Below are positions 18,294 through 28,156 of a DNA stretch of 64,000 bases, piece after piece. Made by a program: the position numbers and the translations under genes. A model generated the notes under the pieces. That model made no database searches. It was not told the origin of the DNA and saw only the letters and a program-made list of their open reading frames with translations. Each line of letters starts with the position of its first letter. The first letter of the stretch is position 1. Source of the DNA: Agarilytica sp033852175 (GTDB taxonomy: Bacteria > Pseudomonadota > Gammaproteobacteria > Pseudomonadales > Cellvibrionaceae); assembly GCA_033852175.1 (NCBI GenBank), contig JAWSUY010000058.1:62001-126000 (forward strand), written 5' to 3'.

Positions 18294-19565
18294 ATGCCAA
18301 TTGACCTAACCACCGCCCATCCTAGTGATGTGGTTGTCCCACTTTCGGACATGCTAGACCTACTCAGCTCGCGGCTGGAACCAAGTGAACTGGATGCGCT
18401 ATCTGAAGAACTCATACTGCGGCGCTCAACACAAGTTGCCGCAGGCGATGTTATTAGCGCAGAACTAATGAACCAGATACTCGCCGACATCGACAACCTG
18501 CAAACCCGTACCACAGTACTGGAAGAGGGTATCCCCGAAGTCGATGCGCCGAAAATTGTATTGGTTTCACCATCCGATGGCGCACCGATAGGATCGCAAC
18601 TTGAAGTATCGGGATTTAATTTAGCGCCCGATCAACTGACCTCAGTACTTATTGCAGGACGAACCGTTACCACCTTCAGTGCAGCGAGTCATAGCCGTTT
18701 ATTAGTGTTTGATATTCCGTCTATATTAGGGATTCCACCAGAAGGCGCGGATGTAACTTTGGTTGTGACGAACGAATTTGGCAACGACAGTATTACAGTT
18801 CGTGTCGAACAAACCATTGTTACAGAATTATCCACGGCGATAACTTTGGGGTATCAAGCATTCCCTGATGAAGAATTAGAAGCCGATACGGAATATACCG
18901 TTACGGTCAGAGTCACGGCGATTACATCACTAGCCGCAACGTATACTATTTCTGCGAGTTTTGATAATCCCGGTTGGACCACTGAAATAGAAGGGGGGAT
19001 GAATCAATTGACCATTCCCCGCAGTCAACCCACACCTTTCGTGCAGGATATTGATGTGACGGTGACAACGGGTTCTGCAGGTTCGTCTGATTTTACATTC
19101 AATATAGTGGCTGTAGGTCAGCCATCAGAAAATGCGACCTCAGAAGCCTTGGAATTAGAAATTGGTGATACGCCTGCGGTTAATACCGAAATTACTTTCC
19201 AGCCGATTCAAATTAATGCTGCCAATCTCGATGCGTCGACTGGCAATATTCGCGTTGCTGCTGGTGGCTTTGTCACCTTCGGCGTTAATTCGGTTTTGGG
19301 TCCGATTGGAAATTACGTTGTTACAAGTCCTGTTGTAAGCGGCGACCCTGGTGAATTTTGGTCGGCTGCTTTAGTGACATCACCAAACCCTGCCGCGAAT
19401 CAGGTAAACGAAAACCACTTAAATGCCATTCGTCTTGATTTGGGTTCCGGGGCACCATTGGCTACTCCGACAGCGACCGTAACATTTACGGTCGCACGTA
19501 CAGGGTCGACCGAACCGCCCGCGGTATTCACGCGGACGATTGAAGTCATGGCGCTGCTCCAGTAG
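18294..19565 (+). CDS. IPT/TIG-like eCIS-associated protein (423 aa)
   Basis: The first ~80 residues are helical and acidic (MLDLLSSRLEPSELDALSEEL, then MNQILADIDNLQTRTTVLEEG, a likely short coiled coil). An IPT/TIG-like Ig domain follows, with IVLVSPSDGAPIGSQLEVSGFNL and VTLVVTNEFGNDSITV. The rest is repeated beta-sandwich sequence. A coiled coil leading into Ig-like modules suggests a fibre or decoration protein exposed on the particle, which is inference. The start is fixed by a very good GGGAGGAA ribosome-binding site. No signal peptide is seen, as expected for a part assembled in the cytoplasm. Confidence 0.7.
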   Translation: MPIDLTTAHPSDVVVPLSDMLDLLSSRLEPSELDALSEELILRRSTQVAAGDVISAELMNQILADIDNLQTRTTVLEEGIPEVDAPKIVLVSPSDGAPIGSQLEVSGFNLAPDQLTSVLIAGRTVTTFSAASHSRLLVFDIPSILGIPPEGADVTLVVTNEFGNDSITVRVEQTIVTELSTAITLGYQAFPDEELEADTEYTVTVRVTAITSLAATYTISASFDNPGWTTEIEGGMNQLTIPRSQPTPFVQDIDVTVTTGSAGSSDFTFNIVAVGQPSENATSEALELEIGDTPAVNTEITFQPIQINAANLDASTGNIRVAAGGFVTFGVNSVLGPIGNYVVTSPVVSGDPGEFWSAALVTSPNPAANQVNENHLNAIRLDLGSGAPLATPTATVTFTVARTGSTEPPAVFTRTIEVMALLQ

Positions 19566-19624
19566 AGATATAAGCGTAGGTTTAAACAATTACTTAATAA
19601 ATTACCAGCCATAGGAGTTGGGAT

Positions 19625-21703
19625 ATGAACAAACAAATATCTACTATAACTGAATATTTTACGGTGAAAACTGTTGCCGTTGTAACTGTGTTAGTTGGCT
19701 TACTTGCTGGCGGTTGTGGCGGCGGTGAAACGACCCCAAGTCCATTTGATACGAATTTTCGTCTAATAGTTCCCAGTACTGCAGTCGTGTCTGCACCCGC
19801 AACGTTAGATGGTTTGGTAACGGATGCGAAGTGGGCCGATTCATTTCGTTTGGATTTGGTCGAGGGCGTTAGCCCCAGCGGAATGATTATGGAGGGGGTT
19901 ACGGACGCAAGTAATCTTTATCTGTATTTTGAAGTTGACGAAACCAATTTTAGTGGGGCGGATATCGTCGCGATTGCGTTGAATCCAAGTGCGGGTGCAA
20001 ACGACAAACGTTTATTGTTGATATACCCCTGTCCTAGTGGAGTGTGTCCCGCAGACGCCACGAATATTACACCGGATATCGATTACTTTCTCGATACTAA
20101 TGATGACGGGACATGGGAATCTCAAGTGACAGATGGAGGAGTAACGGCTCGTACTAGTTTTGCGGGAGGAACTCTGTGGACGGTCGAAGTGGCGATTCCT
20201 CGAGCGGCACCGTTTAATTTCGGCAGTAATGACTACTTTGGTTTTTATACGAATATTATTGCAACGTCTAGTTTCGCAACGGCCCATGAATATACATGGC
20301 CATTTGACCAAGACAGTACGGGTGGTTTGTTAATTTTCGGAACGGAAAGTGCTGTTCCACCCGAGAGCGTGTGGGGTAATGCAACTTTGGACTCGTCGAT
20401 TGGTAACGGCGTTCGTGTGGATGGCTTAGCCACGAATCACAATACATCAACGATCAGTTGGAATGAGGAAAACATATTTACAGCAGTTGCTCATAATAAT
20501 ACATTAACCGGTGGAAACTTGGTTGCAGCCAATGACGTTAGAGCATCTTTTAAATGGGCCAATTTTGGCTTGCCTTCTCACGATACTTTTCAGCGAATTC
20601 CTACCGATGCTTCCCCTGCGCCGGGCAGTTTAACGGCTTATCAAAATATTCAACCGACCGATAGTACGACCTTTCAGTTTAATTGGACAGTTCCCGTTTC
20701 AGATCAAGCCTTCTATCAAACGAATCCGCATTGGTGTGTGAAAGTCGAGTTAGAGTCTAGTGATGTAACGACGGTTTTTTATCGTCAGTCGATGCAGCGT
20801 AATATGAATTTCGCCGAGACGAACTCCCCATTTATGAGTACGGCGACGATTAGCCCACTTGGCCTCAAATTACCGGAAGGTGATCGCGAGCACGATTACA
20901 TTATTACCGAACGTTTTTACAATGTTGATTCGAAATTAAAGTGGTCTTCGAAGCTGGGTGGTATCAAACAATTTGGTGCCCAGCAATATCGAGCGAAAGT
21001 TGCACAAGAGAAAACCTCTCGAATTCGGTTGTCGGTATTACCGCCGATGGAAGCGCTCACGCCATTTAAAAATATTACAGTTAAGCCTGGTAAACCGGGT
21101 GACTCAAACAGTTATACAAAAATATCATTACGCGCCGGTTCGTTAGTGACCTTGATGGTCGATCAGTCGAAAAAGCCTTCAACCGTTCGAGTCAACTCGC
21201 TCAGAACAGAAGCGGTTCAGCCTGCAATTCGTGCGCTTTCATCGGATTCTGTTACTGAGAGAGAAGCCGCTGAAACAAGAGTGTCAAGCGAAACAGAAGC
21301 GATTGCCAACCCCCAGTCGTCAGGCTTGCTTATGGCTTCGTGGGATGGTTTTGAAAAAACACAATTCACCATTAACAATACGATTTCATTAAAAGTGCCT
21401 AAAGGTAAAACAACTTTGAGCATCGCCCCTCAGGGTAAAGAAACGCGTGCGTCACAGCGGGAAGTATCGCTACGCGTTTATACGTCAACTTTAGAAAAAT
21501 ACCATTTATTGGCGAATTCATCACTGGCACATGATCGTGATCCTAATGGCATTGTAAATCTGGGAGCAAATTTACCGATTGTGACGTATCGCGGTGATAG
21601 AAAAACTGGCCGTACAATCAAGATTAAAGGCAAGTCATTTGATGTGTATGAATCTGCCGGAGCCTTTGGCTATATCGTTAAAGGTAAGGCTGCAACGCCT
21701 TAA
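19625..21703 (+). CDS. Lipoprotein with CBM9-like domain (692 aa)
   Basis: The N-terminus has a hydrophobic stretch TVAVVTVLVGLLAGGC, a lipobox-like end with Cys followed by Gly/Ser-rich sequence, so the protein is probably lipidated. Residues ~55-220 look like a CBM9/DOMON-type sandwich: ATLDGLVTDAKWADSF, MEGVTDASNLYLYFEVDE, WTVEVAIPRA and DYFGFYTNI. The rest shows another beta region (FQFNWTVPVSDQAFY) and a Lys-rich C-terminal part (LKVPKGKTTLSIAP). An AGGAG ribosome-binding site supports the start. It sits between particle genes and the ATPase pair, which is odd for an exported protein; it may link the particle to the envelope. Confidence 0.75.
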   Translation: MNKQISTITEYFTVKTVAVVTVLVGLLAGGCGGGETTPSPFDTNFRLIVPSTAVVSAPATLDGLVTDAKWADSFRLDLVEGVSPSGMIMEGVTDASNLYLYFEVDETNFSGADIVAIALNPSAGANDKRLLLIYPCPSGVCPADATNITPDIDYFLDTNDDGTWESQVTDGGVTARTSFAGGTLWTVEVAIPRAAPFNFGSNDYFGFYTNIIATSSFATAHEYTWPFDQDSTGGLLIFGTESAVPPESVWGNATLDSSIGNGVRVDGLATNHNTSTISWNEENIFTAVAHNNTLTGGNLVAANDVRASFKWANFGLPSHDTFQRIPTDASPAPGSLTAYQNIQPTDSTTFQFNWTVPVSDQAFYQTNPHWCVKVELESSDVTTVFYRQSMQRNMNFAETNSPFMSTATISPLGLKLPEGDREHDYIITERFYNVDSKLKWSSKLGGIKQFGAQQYRAKVAQEKTSRIRLSVLPPMEALTPFKNITVKPGKPGDSNSYTKISLRAGSLVTLMVDQSKKPSTVRVNSLRTEAVQPAIRALSSDSVTEREAAETRVSSETEAIANPQSSGLLMASWDGFEKTQFTINNTISLKVPKGKTTLSIAPQGKETRASQREVSLRVYTSTLEKYHLLANSSLAHDRDPNGIVNLGANLPIVTYRGDRKTGRTIKIKGKSFDVYESAGAFGYIVKGKAATP

Positions 21704-21766
21704 AATATCATCTTAAAATTAGTATCTAAAGCCCGATACGCCTAAATTCAAGCAACGAGAATTTCT

Positions 21767-24193
21767 ATGTTAAGCGATAGAATTTGTCAGTTAAATGTTC
21801 GATCTTCGACTGGAGATTCTCGGGCTTTGCGAATGGGCGTGTCACAACTGTTAAACGCTGTGGATTTTAGACCGTCGGGTATGCCACCGTCGGCCATTTT
21901 AATGATTGATAAAGTTGTCGAAACGATGCCGAGCAGATCATTGAATGGAGCTGTGAATGGATTGCCGTCCAATAATCGCGCAGCATTAGCCGCGAAACAA
22001 CAATGGGAATCTACGCTAAAAGTTCGATTAGATTCGGTTTACAAAAAAGCAATCAGACCGCATAAAGGCCGCTTGAGTGGCAGCTCGAAGGCGGTTGTCT
22101 TTAGTGACCAAGCCGAACTGGTCGCGTGTTTATGCCACGATATTATCGAAGGTAGCGCCAATCAAAAATGGTGGTGGAAGCGTACCTATTCCGAACAATT
22201 CCTTGCCGCCAATATTTCATCCGCACTTACGTCTTGTCTGCTCGATAATACCAAGTTAATCCCCATGGTGGTGGACACCTTGGCAGACTGGGATCAAGGG
22301 ATCTCTTTGGTTAAACGACTTAGCAATAACGATGCGGAAAGCTTATTAGCTGCAGTCTTGCACGTATTTTCATTTTTTGGTCTTGCGGCGAAGCTTGAAG
22401 GCGTTCGTCATCAGTCTAAAACTGACAATAAAAATACTTCAGGGAATTCTCACCTTATTGATAGCCGATTGATAGGCCGTCATGAATCTATAATTCATGA
22501 CGCCAGTGATACACCAATAGAGCAGTCGCCAGCGCATTACTTGGATCGTGGGTATCGGGCATTGTCCGATCGCAATGATGACAACACGGATCAAAGAGAG
22601 TTTGAAAAGACCGGCCACTATGTAAAACAACGTTTGAATTATCCTCCTTGGATGCTGATGTTTGACGCACAAGGTTGGGAACGCCACCTGGGGCGGGCGC
22701 AAGCGTGTTTGCTTGGCGTCGCCCGCTTAGCAGCTTCAAAGCCTCAGGTATTGCGTAATCGTGTTTTTGAAGATCAGATAGTCCATTGGTGGCAACAAAC
22801 GCAAAACGTCGAAGTTAGTGATCAAATATTTTCAGGGCAAGGAGCTGAGACCGGCGCGGGTTTAGCGGGTCTACAGAATGACTCTATTTTTCCTGATACT
22901 GATGATGCTGTTGTGAATGAAACTGATGTTGGCGATTCACTATTTTCGTCGTTGCACGGACTCGAAAACACTAAAAAAACTGTTTCAAATAATAAAAACA
23001 AACAATACGTTTCAGAAGAAACTATTGATGGTGGTGGAGAGGGTAATCGTATGGACGATACAGTCGATGAAACGTTTCGAATTGATCAGGTTAAATCTGA
23101 TGGTCAGGTATCCAGTGATGTTTCAATTACGGATAAAGAAAATGACACAGGAATTTCCGAAGTTAAGGGAGTCGAATCACAACGTGAGGCTGTTGAATTA
23201 CTTGATCTTCCCAGAAACTCCAATATTACCGACGCACTTAAGAAGTGTGATTCGCAAAATGAACGTTTGACTGAAGCGCTCGACGATAAACTCTATTTAC
23301 AAGGCGGGATGTTAGATACCCAATTGAGTGGATGCTTCTACTTAATCAATCTCCTCGAGCAATTGGAGTTACCGGAGTGTATGAATGAAGCGTGGGGTAT
23401 CGATAGGGTGCTTAGTCGATGGGCATTGCTAGAACTGGTGTCGCGATCGTTAATTGGCGATCAAATAGCTGACTTCAAAAACGACTCTATTTGGAACCTT
23501 TTTGCAAAATTGGATGACCGGAATGCGAAGTCCCGTATCGGTGAACAGTTAAAATCCTATCCTGATTATAATCTGCCGTTAGATTGGTGGCATTATCTGC
23601 TTGAACATGGAGACGCTGCTAATCTAGACAATGAGAGCGGAGAATCAAAATCCCAAGAAGTTGAGGTGCATTGGGCAATGCAGCGTGAAACGCTGCGTAT
23701 ATGGTCACAGGGCTGCATCATTGTTGAGCGAAAGATAAAGCTCTTTGGTTTGGATTTGGAATCGCGTAACGCAAAAAAATACGATGATATAAAAATCAAG
23801 ATAGTTGACGAAAGTTTGCAGGCGTATCGTAAATCCGGCTGTGAGGTATCGCTTATTCAAAGTGATTTCGAAAAGGCTCCCATTGAAGAAGTTATTCTTC
23901 ACAACAAAAAAAACATTTCACCGTCTATGCAACGCTGGGCATCGTTGACGACTCCCTTTATCCGGCATTACCTGAAAAGCCAATTGTCGCTCGACAGTCT
24001 AGGTAACGATGTTTTAATCGATACCTTATTTCAATTTCCCAGTCGGGTTTATTTCACGTCTAGCCACATAGATGTAGTAGCCGAATTGAAGCACACTCGG
24101 CTCGATGTGCGGTGTTCGGGGTTGGACCAAAACCCAGGTTGGTTGCCGCTGTTTGGTCGGGTTTTTCAATTTCACTTTTCATCGGGCCTTTAA
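21767..24193 (+). CDS. eCIS-associated large protein upstream of the ATPase (808 aa)
   Basis: No certain family. The N-terminus (DRICQLNVRSSTGDSRALRMGVSQLL) and a later DQAELVACLCHDIIEG...WWWKRTY block look like the protein that usually precedes the Afp15-like ATPase in eCIS loci, as does the C-terminal SGLDQNPGWLPLFGRVFQFHF. The centre (~residues 350-500) is acidic, low complexity and probably disordered. It could correspond to the length-control or assembly factor (Afp14 position), but I see no clear tape-measure signature. It ends 19 bases before the ATPase start, consistent with a paired role. Confidence 0.6.
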   Translation: MLSDRICQLNVRSSTGDSRALRMGVSQLLNAVDFRPSGMPPSAILMIDKVVETMPSRSLNGAVNGLPSNNRAALAAKQQWESTLKVRLDSVYKKAIRPHKGRLSGSSKAVVFSDQAELVACLCHDIIEGSANQKWWWKRTYSEQFLAANISSALTSCLLDNTKLIPMVVDTLADWDQGISLVKRLSNNDAESLLAAVLHVFSFFGLAAKLEGVRHQSKTDNKNTSGNSHLIDSRLIGRHESIIHDASDTPIEQSPAHYLDRGYRALSDRNDDNTDQREFEKTGHYVKQRLNYPPWMLMFDAQGWERHLGRAQACLLGVARLAASKPQVLRNRVFEDQIVHWWQQTQNVEVSDQIFSGQGAETGAGLAGLQNDSIFPDTDDAVVNETDVGDSLFSSLHGLENTKKTVSNNKNKQYVSEETIDGGGEGNRMDDTVDETFRIDQVKSDGQVSSDVSITDKENDTGISEVKGVESQREAVELLDLPRNSNITDALKKCDSQNERLTEALDDKLYLQGGMLDTQLSGCFYLINLLEQLELPECMNEAWGIDRVLSRWALLELVSRSLIGDQIADFKNDSIWNLFAKLDDRNAKSRIGEQLKSYPDYNLPLDWWHYLLEHGDAANLDNESGESKSQEVEVHWAMQRETLRIWSQGCIIVERKIKLFGLDLESRNAKKYDDIKIKIVDESLQAYRKSGCEVSLIQSDFEKAPIEEVILHNKKNISPSMQRWASLTTPFIRHYLKSQLSLDSLGNDVLIDTLFQFPSRVYFTSSHIDVVAELKHTRLDVRCSGLDQNPGWLPLFGRVFQFHFSSGL

Positions 24194-24212
24194 CTATGTG
24201 TGACACGAGGAA

Positions 24213-26438
24213 ATGCTAATGGACGCAGTAGTCGAAAAGTATGCAGTTGAACCCGAATCGCATCAGTCCTTAACGGTAAAAGATCACTATGCCCTGAATA
24301 TGTATGCGAGTATTTATTGCCTCTGTTTCTATATCTCACGATTAAGCCAAGTTGGCGGTCAAAACCTCGATCAAAATTTTCAGCGCTATCCGTTTTTAAA
24401 ACAATATTTTGACCAGTCAACAAGCGTGATGCCAGATGGGTTGCGCTGGGAGGAAGGGTCGGATTGGTGGGCCGAAAAATTATCGGAAATGGAAGATGAG
24501 TCTCCTATCCAACTACCACTAGCCGCGTTGCGAGAGGGTTTGCACCTGAGCTTCGCCAGTAAAATGGCATTGATTCTGGCAGGGTTAGTCGAAGAGGATT
24601 CGCGTTTTGGTACTTTATTTTCCGATTTGCAACAGCCATTATCGGTACGCAGACCCATGCTGGAAACTTTGGGTCATATCGTTGTGGGTGAAAACATCGC
24701 TCAGGGCCAAAGCCCTTGGGATATTTGTTATCCGTTGATTCAGAGTGGAATAATGCATGCGGAAAGTACATTGGTGCCGCGTTCTGAATGGGTGCTAAAA
24801 GTAAATGCAGTTGTCTGGGATTTGATTCGTGGCAATCAACGAAGAGACGATGATGTAACGTGGGTTTTTCATTCGAAAGATGATTTGCTCAATATGGATG
24901 CGCTAATTCTTACTGATGAGTTACACACGAAGGTTGCGGGTGTCCCTGAATTATTTCGTTCCAAGCGGATTAATACCTTGGTGCTTCGCGCGCAGGAAGG
25001 CAGTCACAGTGTTGATGTTTTTTCTGCTATTGCATCATCTCTGACTAAGAATCTAATTGTTGTCGATTTAACACTTGTCGGGGCGAAAGGGAATTCAGGG
25101 CCGGATAAAAAGACGCTTCCAGTCGATGACTCCTTTGGTATTTTATGTACAATTTTAAATGCCTTGCCGGTTTTTATTGTTGATCTTGGTCCTGGTGAAA
25201 CGTCGACGGTTCCTAAGCTTAAAGGGTACGACGGTCCCTTGGGGATGATTTTGGGTGAGGAAGGTGGTTTAGAAGGTAAGCATACGGATACGATTATTAC
25301 GCTGTCTTTACCGTTACTTAATCCAAGTTTACGCGCGTCGTTGTGGCGAAAGCATTTGGCTTTTTATAGTCCTCAGCCCTCATCAAACTCCCAAGATGTT
25401 CAACCTTTTCGGACGGTAGAGGATGTGGATCGGATTGCGACTCAATTTCGTTTGCCTGGTGATTATATTCGTCAGGTGTCTGAGATGGCGGTGAACAATG
25501 CGTCTTTGGAAAAACGGTGTCGTATTGATCTCGCGGATATTCGCTTGGCGAGTCGAAATTTGAATCGGCAGAAGTTGGATATGTTGGCTGACCCTTTGGA
25601 TGCGAAGGGGAGTTGGGCGCATTTGATTTCGGTGGAGTCTACGGCGGAGAAGTTGGATGAGTTACAACAACGGTGTTGTTATCGGGAGCAGCTGTTAAAT
25701 AACTTGGGGCCTGCGTTTAAAAACTCTTCTAATTGTGGTGTTCGTGCTTTATTCACGGGACGCAGTGGTACGGGTAAGACGTTGGCTGCAAAGATTTTGG
25801 CAGCCGAGGTGGGCATGGATATTTACCGTGTCGATTTGGCGTCGATTGTGAATAAGTATATTGGTGAGACGGAGAAGAATTTACATAAGGTGTTAACGCG
25901 TGCAGAGGCTTTGGATGTAATTTTGTTGTTGGATGAGGGGGATGCATTGTTGGGTGCGAGGACTGATGTAAAGAGTGCGAATGATCGTTACGCTAATTTG
26001 GAGACGAATTATTTGTTGCAGCGTTTGGAACATTATCAGGGTGTTGTTTTGATTACGACAAATTTGTCGGACAATATTGATAAGGCATTTCAGCGGCGTA
26101 TGGATATTGTTATTCCGTTTTTTCAGCCGCAGTTGGAGCAGCGTTTGGCTATTTTTATTTTGCATTTGCCGGATGATCATTTGGTGGGTTCTGGGTATTT
26201 GGAGCGGGCTTCGAACTTTTGTGCCTTGATGGGTGGGCAAATTCGCAATGTGTGTTTGCATGCGGCTTTGGTGGCGTTGGATGAGGGTTCTCGTGTAGAG
26301 GATCGGCATTTGGATTTTGCGTTGCGGAGTGAGTATCGGAAGAATGGTGGGACGTTTCCTTTGGATGTGAATGAGTGTCGGGTTGAGTCGGATGGTGGCA
26401 TGGGTTCGTTTGTTAATGCTTTGAGTCAGAATAGGTAG
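24213..26438 (+). CDS. AAA+ ATPase, Afp15-like
   Basis: A 741-residue protein with a C-terminal AAA+ module: Walker A GRSGTGKT at ~residue 517, Walker B ILLLDEGDALLG at ~570, and a sensor motif ITTNLSDNIDKAFQRRMD with an arginine-finger-like RR. The N-terminal ~450 residues are an unrelated helical and alpha/beta region, including a second, degenerate ATPase-like part (LIVVDLTLVGAKGNSG). Every Afp/PVC-type locus carries such an ATPase, needed for particle assembly. GAGGAAA upstream supports the ATG. Confidence 0.9.
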   Translation: MLMDAVVEKYAVEPESHQSLTVKDHYALNMYASIYCLCFYISRLSQVGGQNLDQNFQRYPFLKQYFDQSTSVMPDGLRWEEGSDWWAEKLSEMEDESPIQLPLAALREGLHLSFASKMALILAGLVEEDSRFGTLFSDLQQPLSVRRPMLETLGHIVVGENIAQGQSPWDICYPLIQSGIMHAESTLVPRSEWVLKVNAVVWDLIRGNQRRDDDVTWVFHSKDDLLNMDALILTDELHTKVAGVPELFRSKRINTLVLRAQEGSHSVDVFSAIASSLTKNLIVVDLTLVGAKGNSGPDKKTLPVDDSFGILCTILNALPVFIVDLGPGETSTVPKLKGYDGPLGMILGEEGGLEGKHTDTIITLSLPLLNPSLRASLWRKHLAFYSPQPSSNSQDVQPFRTVEDVDRIATQFRLPGDYIRQVSEMAVNNASLEKRCRIDLADIRLASRNLNRQKLDMLADPLDAKGSWAHLISVESTAEKLDELQQRCCYREQLLNNLGPAFKNSSNCGVRALFTGRSGTGKTLAAKILAAEVGMDIYRVDLASIVNKYIGETEKNLHKVLTRAEALDVILLLDEGDALLGARTDVKSANDRYANLETNYLLQRLEHYQGVVLITTNLSDNIDKAFQRRMDIVIPFFQPQLEQRLAIFILHLPDDHLVGSGYLERASNFCALMGGQIRNVCLHAALVALDEGSRVEDRHLDFALRSEYRKNGGTFPLDVNECRVESDGGMGSFVNALSQNR

Positions 26439-26482
26439 TTTTTATAGATAAGTTGGGTTTAGTGGCTTCGAGTTAGATTGTT

Positions 26483-26584
26483 GGGAAGCGGAGGTTATGT
26501 ATGAGACGCGCTCTAAATACGTCCATGTACGCTCGACCGCCGCATCCCTGCGGCGCACGGTCTCATACATAACCTCCGCTTCCC
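26483..26584 (+). repeat. Branched hairpin repeat HP7 (perfect outer stem)
   Basis: Arms 26483-26507 and 26560-26584 are perfectly complementary over 25 bases. The core has GCGCTCTAAATACGTCCATGTACGCTCGACC, a GCCGCATCCCTGCGGC hairpin and CACGGTCTC. It lies between the ATPase gene and the HEQQH gene. There is no T-run after it, so it is not a standard terminator. Confidence 0.9.
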
Positions 26585-26634
26585 CTATAGGCTGGTAACT
26601 TATTGGATTCTATTAATAAGAGGTTTCAAATTTT

Positions 26635-27666
26635 GTGCGTAAACGATTAGGCCGAAAGAAACGTGGACTTAAAAATGTTAGTGCGAATGCTAACGATGAA
26701 TCGCGCGCGCCGGTTATTTCGAAAAATAAAGGGAAGAATGATTCGGATAGTAAATCTGATAAAGGCTCGGGGAAAGTCTCGGGGAAAGGCTCGAGGAAAG
26801 GTTCAGATAAAAGTAATGGCGCTTTTTATAATTTGGGACCAGCGTTGGCTATGCCGAATTTAAAAAGTGAGCGTGGGGGTAGTTCTAAGAATTTGGAAGA
26901 GGGTGAGGGTGGCACTAAAGCCACAGCGGGTGCGGCTGAAGGGGATGATGTAGCGCGTGGTGCAGCTGCTGGTGCGGAAATAAGGTCGGAAAACATTTCT
27001 CCGTTACCGAATGTAAGTGGAAGCGGCAGTCCGAAGTTTGGTGACGGTGAAGCGAATAGCGTTAGTTTGAGTGGTTTGACGCAGGGTGATTTTGATGGCG
27101 GTAGTTATTTTACAGAGAATGTTTCGGTGTCTGCGGGTGAGGGTTGTGGTAGTTGCAGTGATGCAGATCCGTGTGTTCTCGCTCAGGGGACGTTGGTGGC
27201 GACGTATGGGATGTCGACGACTGTGACCTTACCGAGTGTGAATGATTTTCCTGATTTAACGCCGTGTCAGCGGGTGGTTGTTCAGAATGCGATTGATACG
27301 GTTTTGGCACCGCATGAGCAACAGCATGTTGATGCGTTTAATCAGTATCGCGGTGTGGTACGTACACGTTTTGATGTGACGCTTTGTCGTAGTGCGTTTG
27401 ATTCGACGATGGAGTCTATGTTTGATGCTCAAGAGGCAGTTCGTCATTCTTCAGCGCAGGCGGCGAGTGATGCTTTGGACCCGTTTAATTTTACGGTGGA
27501 TATTGATTGTGAGGAGCCTACTGAAGTGCCGGGAGATTCTTCTGCTGAGGCTGAGGTTCCGGTAGAGGGTACCGAAGAGATTGAGGAGTCGTCTGTTGAT
27601 TTAAGTAATGAATCTTCGGGTGATGTTGATGCTTCTACTAAACCGAATTCGGAGACTGTTTTTTGA
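26635..27666 (+). CDS. Candidate payload: HEQQH metallopeptidase-like protein
   Basis: A 343-residue protein with GTG start. Residues 1-150 are low complexity: a Lys/Arg-rich start, GSGKVSGKGSRKGSDKS-type repeats, then Gly/Ala/Ser. The ordered domain (~150-300) has paired Cys (GCGSCSDADPC), LTPCQRVVVQNAIDTV and an HEQQHVDAF motif, which fits the HExxH zinc-peptidase signature, followed by CRSAFDSTM. The C-terminus is acidic and disordered. A positively charged flexible N-terminus with a compact enzyme-like domain, placed right after the ATPase, fits an eCIS cargo. The enzymatic role is inferred from HExxH alone. Confidence 0.6.
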   Translation: MRKRLGRKKRGLKNVSANANDESRAPVISKNKGKNDSDSKSDKGSGKVSGKGSRKGSDKSNGAFYNLGPALAMPNLKSERGGSSKNLEEGEGGTKATAGAAEGDDVARGAAAGAEIRSENISPLPNVSGSGSPKFGDGEANSVSLSGLTQGDFDGGSYFTENVSVSAGEGCGSCSDADPCVLAQGTLVATYGMSTTVTLPSVNDFPDLTPCQRVVVQNAIDTVLAPHEQQHVDAFNQYRGVVRTRFDVTLCRSAFDSTMESMFDAQEAVRHSSAQAASDALDPFNFTVDIDCEEPTEVPGDSSAEAEVPVEGTEEIEESSVDLSNESSGDVDASTKPNSETVF

Positions 27667-28156
27667 TGTAGGGTGGAAAAGCCAAAGGCGCCTTCTATCG
27701 TTATCAGCCGTTTATTATGAGCAATTTATTTCGGCGGAATATGGTTTTAAACCGCGGAATATTTAAATAGTGCATAGCATTGATTCAGTAATTAGTTCAG
27801 CGACACGCCGTACCCAAAGCACTCGCCTTGCTCGCGGGGCAGGCTCTAAATCCATCCATGGAGGCTCGGCTGTAGCATTCTCGATCGCGTGCTCCTGCGC
27901 GATCTAATACAGCACATCCGTGTGCTAAATGCTGCAAACGGTCTCTGATCTAACCACTGAACCCATGCTGCGATATGGTGCTGAACTTTATTTAAAAAAC
28001 ACAACTATCTAGCTTCCACGGTCACCGGTGGGAACTCAATACTGGCTACGGCTTAACGTGAGTAAGATTAAAAATTAAAGTGAGATAAAACAAAATTAGA
28101 GAAACAGGCATCAAATAAAGTAAAAACCCCAATTCACATTAACCAGAGATTTATAT
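27667..28156 (+). other. Intergenic stretch before the giant effector gene
   Basis: The 490-base gap holds a decayed hairpin core (27844-27945) and an A/T-rich leader (28050-28150). No gene is seen. The next gene starts at a GTG with only a weak AGAG upstream. Confidence 0.6.
27844..27945 (+). repeat. Hairpin repeat core without outer stem, HP8
   Basis: The core features are present: CTCTAAATCCATCCATGGAGGCTCG, then a GTAGCATT/AAATGCTGC closure around GATCGCG-TGCTCCTG-CGCGATC and AGCACATCCGTGTGCT, ending ACGGTCTC. The flanks do not form the usual 24-31 bp outer stem, so this copy has probably lost one arm. Confidence 0.7.

Noticed and set aside
26483..26584. Hairpin HP7 as a transcription terminator
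   Set aside because: The stem is long, the loop is structured and no T-run follows.
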